Shown: in pieces, positions 58,705-64,000 of the stretch | Position numbering within the stretch: the stretch's first letter is position 1 | How the letters are laid out: every line of letters starts with the position of its first letter | Source: Ursus arctos | Taxonomy: Eukaryota > Chordata > Mammalia > Carnivora > Ursidae | Reading direction: 5' to 3' | DNA length: 64,000 bases | Assembly (NCBI RefSeq): GCF_023065955.2 | Contig: NW_026622952.1 | Span: 32,933,813 to 32,997,812, forward strand | Notes under the pieces: model-generated | What the model was told of the DNA's origin: nothing | Seen by the model: only the letters and a program-made list of their open reading frames with translations | Database searches by the model: none | Program-made: the position numbers and the translations under genes

Positions 58705-58840
58705 TAAGAGATACTGAATACCTACACCGTGCCAAGCGGTGTGCAACACGTTTTGCCTAAATTGTATTATTTCTCACCATGACACTCTTAGAAATTAGCA
58801 AAGCCGAAAGAGTGAAGTGACTTGCTCAGGGTGATATTTG
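58705..58840 (-). mobile_element. MIR SINE, inverted, diverged
   Basis: 'tactgaatacctacaccgtgccaagcggtgtgcaacacg' then 'gaaagagtgaagtgacttgctcagggtg' follow the reversed MIR. Confidence 0.65.
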
Positions 58841-61800
58841 CTTCTGCATATGTCTGCACCTCTATCGTCAATTTATCTACCTGACACACTAGTGATATTT
58901 GAAAGCCAGGTATGTCCGATTGTCAACGTTTACTTTGTTTCATGCCTGTGGTATCCAGGCTGTGAGTTGTAGATTCTTATAGGAATATCAGATTTAATAC
59001 ACATATGGATCTCGTCCCAAGAAGCATATTCTGGAAACTAAATAGTTTGCCTCCATATGAAGCCATTTATTGCATATAGATGTTATGATAAATAAAATGC
59101 AAATCCCCTTAAAACGTTTCTACAGTCTAGTATATTTAGTCAATATTTGTGTTTTACTTAGCATGCAGTAAAAATAGAATTACTAAAACCAGGAGTTCTG
59201 TGTGATTTTTGACATTTAAAATAAATTCTTCAAAACAGGGGAACCTATTAAATCATATGCAAAAGAGAAACACTTAAAAAAATAAAAGTAACCTCTCTGA
59301 ATATTAAGTAAATACAGAAACTTCCAGTTTTAGAAGAGTTGCCTGGAGATGGTCACAGTCTGGCATGTGATGATCTTGCTAAGCTTTCCACAGACTCTCG
59401 TGCTAGAGTGAGGCTTGGCACCAGGCCCAAAAAGAACATTTGCAGATGTCAGTTCAATGGCAGTCGGCGCAGGCATCACTAATAGAAGGCCTTGTCAGGC
59501 TTTGCAATTATATTAGCATGCAGATAATGAGAGGAGGTAGCAGTGCTGCTAACACGACTCCTGAAACAACATAGTTCACCTACTTTGGCCTCTACTTCTG
59601 CTTGTCGGGGGGGTCATCCAGCCTTTACTCTTGATCAATATCTAAAACTTGAGACACCATAAAGAGTATGATTTGGGAATCTGATTTTGTCGATGGCATG
59701 GGGGTCTGAACTCAGTGGGAGCGTGTTCTCCTGTATGGCTATGATGGTTCTGCAGTAAATGAGCATCTCCAAAAAGTATGTTATCTCAGCAGTATAATAA
59801 ATAGCACTTTAATGGCCTGAAATAGTTAATAAGCATGGCGGAACTGAGTTAGCACTGGAATAACGATGAAAAGCACTAGGGAAAGACAAGAACAATAAAT
59901 TTAGTGTTTCTTTTATTTCGGTAATTGTTTTGATTTTCTTTTTGACCTCTATCATGCAGCTAATGAAGTTAGTGATTTGGGGTCTAGGCCAACATTTTTG
60001 CCCAACATACTTTAAGATGATTAAAATGATTTCTTTTTTGGTACCACATTTTATGGAATTGTTTAGAACTTAATTTTTTTTTTCCTGTGTGAGATTAAAA
60101 ATGCTTTATCCAGTATCTTCCAGGGTCAGCTTAGTCTGCTTTTGGAGTAAACCTGCCTCTGGTTTTAAAATCAGTGCTCATCTCTTTACTGACTTGAAAA
60201 CCTTATCCCCCACCAATATCTACTTAGGAGTTTCATTGGTTGTTGTTAAATGTTCACACGTCCTCTCAGGCATCTCTCTGTCCTTTAAAGCTCTTGTCCT
60301 CTCAACTGTGACCACTCCTTGAATTAAGATAGGTTGAGAATTGGAAGTTACAGCCGGCCGCTCTTCTGGTTTTTGTTTAAATGAGCAGAAACTATCTGTA
60401 GACTTTCTGGAAGATAGAGGGAGACAGATTTCTCCAGTACTTCACCTTAAGCTATGGAAATAAGAGAGTGTTTAGAGTAGCTTAAAAAAATGGCTTCCCC
60501 TCTAGTTATTAGGCATCAAGCACACTCGATACCAGATGTCTGACATCAGAGACTAGATCAGATGTGTCATACAGCCAGTCTTTCTGTTCGCATTTTCATA
60601 AAGATTTCTCAAGACCCCTATGCATAGACTTCGTGAGTCTTCTGTCTTGTCAAACACAAATTTGGTATGGCTGTAGGCCTTCTCTTGCTGTCCTTCACTT
60701 TCAGATCCTTTCCCTTTTAAGTGAAATCTACTGCTGCGTTATCTAAATTTGAACCTACATTTAATATATTTTTAGAACTGCTTTTATCTGAAAGTATAAT
60801 TTCCATCTTTGAGTGCATCACTTTAAAATACACACATGAAGGATTCTTTATAAATGTGAATGATTGATAGATAGTAGATAATGAAAGTCTGTTCACTATT
60901 TGTTATATGTGTAACACCCATTTTAGGAGAGAAGAGTTAAAATTGGGCAACAAAGTCAGAAAAACACTCTCTTGCTTTAGTCCATGCTCCTTGATTGTTC
61001 ATTCTCACAAAGGGAAAAATATCTCACGTAGCGTGAGTGCAGTATTCAGGACACATACCCATTCCATCTTCACACATAACGTGGCCCGATGGATGTCACA
61101 TAAGGTCATGAGGTTTGCAAAAGTAATTAGCTAATTTTGCCATACAGCCTTCTAGTTTGTCAGGTGTTTATTTTCTGTGTGAAAATGGACATTGCTTCGG
61201 TACAGTTGAGAAGTATGGTAATATTAAAAGCCCCACTTCATGCAAATAATCATTTAATTTCTTGTCCTCATACTTCAATTTGAAAGATGCTGGTATTTAT
61301 GAGACTAATTCCCCAAACTGGAAAAAAAAAAAAAAAAATTCCCGCTAATTCTTTCAAATTCCTTGACATTTTCCAAATTCTAGTTCCCTGAAGTTAGCTC
61401 ATCAAAATGACCAGTGGATGAAGCAAAACCATACTTACGGCTTATTGCAGCAAGTGATCGCAACACTTACAGAATCTTAGCAGCATCTTGGAGAGGGGAG
61501 AGAAAGGGAAAATATTTATGAGATTTGGGTAACCTGAGAGCAGGAACTTGATTAAGATTGGGCAAGTTCATGACCTGTGGTTGGTATGTCTACCAACACA
61601 AAGCTATCAAACAGAGCTTTGTCCATTTGATGAGCCTACATTGAGCTGTCTAAGGTACTTTCAGGAAATTTCTGAAACAAACAAAGTTATTTGCTGTTTC
61701 ATCTCTCTGAGAAAGTTTCCTGAAATAGGAGAAGTATGTTAATGCAGCTGGTAATCTGTAGAGGTGTATACAGTTTTGGTTACAATTTCAAAATAGTGAC

Positions 61801-62319
61801 TCCAGTACCCATCAGCTAACACAACCATGATACGTATAATTTTTCTTTTTATTGCAAGCTACTACATGCAAAACCATAGCTTTTAATTTAGGAGTTGAAA
61901 CAACTATGAATAGTTGGATATTTTTTACCAAGGATTTAGATTGTGTAGTCTTTAAAATCATCGTCTGTACAACCAAAATAATCTTGAAAATATATCCAGT
62001 ATCTCAGAACCACATTAAAGAAAAAAAAAAAGTCATAGATAATGCCAAGGAAACTAAAGATACTAAAGTATTGGAGGGGGGATGTCAATATAGCCTGAAG
62101 TGTGCATAATTTTTAAATCATTATAAAACAAAGGTATTTTAATGGGAATTATATATGGGCAGCAAAGAGAAATATAATTTATGCTCTTCGATTTTACTTC
62201 GTGCATAATCAGCACATGAGAGACAGATGTCCATTGTATTATTTGGCCCATAGCTAATCATGTAAATATTTTTGCACTTTCCTTTCATTAACCTCTTACT
62301 TTCCCATTTTATTTTCACA
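58841..62319. other. Unique AT-rich non-coding DNA
   Basis: No gene or clear repeat in about 3.5 kb. A run of 17 A lies at 61322-61338. Short frames (75-85 codons) have no recognised domain. Confidence 0.5.
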
Positions 62320-62475
62320 AAATCCTATCACGTATGCTTGATAGCCGTGTTATTATCCCCACTGAATAAATGGCAGAATGACTATTCAGAGAGGCTGTTG
62401 ATGGGTCCAGGCGTAGATAACTAGTAGAGGTCGGGAGGAGTCTTGAACCCAGGTCTTCTGACTTGGAAGTCTTTC
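62320..62475 (-). mobile_element. MIR SINE, inverted
   Basis: 'ttattatccccactgaataaatggcagaatgactattcagagaggctg' then 'gataactagtagaggtcgggaggagtcttgaacccaggtc' follow the reversed MIR. Confidence 0.85.
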
Positions 62476-63164
62476 TTACCGAGGGACTTACTATTATTTT
62501 TCCAGACTTCCTTTGCTATTTTGTTTTCATAAAGTTCTGTGTGAGACACCAGTGGATGTTTCCATCATGGAATATCTTTTTGCCAGTAGGCAAGTTAAAT
62601 AGAATCTGAGCTAGGTAAAAATGTGAAATAGACAAGAAGCCCCCTCCCCCCACGTAGTACTCTCAGACTTCTTTCTTCTTCTCATTGCCTCCTATTATCA
62701 TTCCATGGCAAATTTCCTCCTGAGAAAACCTTCTGAAATTCATTGATATTAATTTTTAAAAGAGCAATAATGACCACTAAAAGTATTATGTTCTGACCCC
62801 TCTCCCTTCCTCTGGGATTTTTGTGTTCCAAGTAATTAGGTAGAGGAATGCTGTTTTAATTGTCAACAAGAGCCTGTGGGTTTTTTGTTTGTTTTTGTTT
62901 TTTAATTTAATCTGGGAATCAATCATTTTCTAGCATATCTACAATGAGACATGCATTCCATACGTGCTGGATTTTTAGAGTTGTGTTTGCTGATCCATTC
63001 TCCCCTCGGAAGAAAAGAATTTCATGTCTTATCTGATGCAGAAGGACAAAATAATATATATTCTTTCATGCTTTCAGATTCGTTGAATTAGCATAGCATG
63101 TAACTGCTAAGGGGAAAGTTACTCTAATCTCCTCTTCTCTTGGCCACACGTCTGTATTTGCATA
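62476..63164. other. Unique non-coding DNA
   Basis: Nothing recognised; a TTTG-rich patch lies near 62881-62905. Confidence 0.5.
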
Positions 63165-63300
63165 TGCCCAAATGTTTCATTCATTTAAAAAAATTATTGA
63201 GCCCTTACCAAGACATAGTTCTATGCACTTGGGATTCTGTTGTGAACAAAAAGGCAATAACCCCACCCTCACAGAACTTGTATTTTGTGGCTTTCCTAGA
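63165..63300 (-). mobile_element. L2 3'-end fragment, inverted
   Basis: 'aatgtttcattcatttaaaaaaattattgagcccttaccaagacatagttctatgcac', 'ttgggattctgttgtgaacaaaaaggc' and 'ctcacagaacttgtattttg' follow the reversed L2 terminus. Two overlapping plus-strand frames here are artefacts. Confidence 0.8.
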
Positions 63301-63539
63301 AATCAAACATCCAAGAATAGCCCCCTGATTCTATTTTTCCTATATTTAGAAAGTGAATTAAGATATAGGTGAATAAGTTTTAAAAACGGAAGATGTATAG
63401 ATCATACTGTACCATGTAATTACCCAATATTTATTAATATTATCTGGCATTCAAGATATAAAACTGCTTAAGACAGTGCCTCTTCCCCAGTGGAGAACAC
63501 ACCAGTAAAGGTAAAAATAGTACTCTGGGATAAATACAG
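63301..63539. other. Unassigned non-coding DNA
   Basis: Nothing recognised; a further diverged L2 piece is possible. Confidence 0.4.
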
Positions 63540-63800
63540 CAACTACAAGAAGCCTTCCCTGGTCACACTAGCTAGGGTGAACTTTCCTCCATTTTACATT
63601 TCCTGTCCTCATTTTCTTCTTTACTTTTCCTTTTAGCATTCACCATTACCTAGATATTCTGCATTTCCCTTATTTACCATGTTTATTGTTTGGTTCCTTG
63701 TTAGAGGTGAGCCACAGGAAGCAGAGACACATGTCTCTTGTGTTCTCAGCCGCTAGAACAGTGCATGATGCAAACAGGTGCCTATTAAACAATTTATTCC
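63540..63800 (+). mobile_element. L2 3' end, sense
   Basis: 'gaagccttccctggtcacact' through 'tagcattcaccattacctagatattctgc', 'tatttaccatgtttattgttt', 'tagaacagtgcatgatgcaaacaggtgcctattaaacaatttatt' is the L2 terminus. Together with the inverted L2 at 63165 it forms a facing pair. Confidence 0.75.
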
Positions 63801-64000
63801 AAAACATATAGGAATTATGGCGGGAACTACCAACTAAACTAATATAGCCTTTGTCTTGTAGGTACAAAGGGATCCTGGGCTATGAAGCACGAGCTGGACA
63901 GTAGAGAGATATACCGGTAGCAGGGCTCAGACAAGATGAGAGCGGGAGTCCCAGAGGCAGTGACCCTGACAAGCTAAAAATAATGAAAGCCGTTTAGCCA
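63801..64000. other. Unique non-coding DNA to the window edge
   Basis: Nothing recognised in the final 200 bases. Confidence 0.45.

Noticed and set aside
1..64000. CRISPR arrays, bacterial operons, phage or integrative elements
   Set aside because: The base composition, repeat types and lack of dense open frames are those of mammalian nuclear DNA.

Overview
The window is mammalian nuclear DNA, AT-rich and non-coding throughout. It carries carnivoran tRNA-derived SINEs (Can-SINE/SINEC), a fragment of a carnivoran L1 3' end, and a background of old eutherian repeats (MIR, L2, hAT DNA transposons, MaLR-type LTRs). I see no Alu or B1. I also see no copy of the young dog SINEC_Cf head and no cat-type SINE body. 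The five Can-SINEs have the 'gagcaggga-gcccnn' body style that I associate with arctoid carnivores (bears, mustelids, seals, raccoons). A non-canid caniform is therefore the best guess, inferred from repeats alone.

No protein-coding gene can be supported. The longest open frames (152, 152 and 141 codons) begin or lie in repeats (L2 remnants or a CA/TG microsatellite) and match no family I recognise. No tRNA, rRNA, snRNA, CRISPR or bacterial-style element is present. The window reads as an intergenic desert or the interior of a very large intron.

Layout: 0-18 kb is repeat-rich. It holds three Can-SINEs, a solo ERV-type LTR at 6.2-6.8 kb, a possible hAT insertion near 9.1-9.8 kb, and a roughly 1.6 kb antisense L2 at 11.4-13.1 kb split by a SINE. 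From 18 to 55 kb I find no Can-SINE at all, only ancient MIR/L2/hAT/LTR relics and long unique stretches, some of which look like candidate conserved non-coding elements. Within this part are a 1.6 kb sense L2 (38.3-39.95 kb), three MaLR-like LTRs (30.2, 44.3 and 52.1 kb) and a MER20-like hAT (32.8 kb). There is also a pair of divergent CTCF-like motifs near 47.3-47.6 kb. From 54 to 64 kb the window has a long homopurine microsatellite, a SINE nested in L2, another older SINE, and further MIR/L2.

The strongest leads are the divergent CTCF motif pair, the 37 kb interval without Can-SINEs, a possible short terminal exon at 36.4 kb, a near-perfect 27-nt palindrome at 35.76 kb and several clean hairpins. 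Repeat family names come from recall of consensus features, not from a search. Edges of old repeats are approximate.
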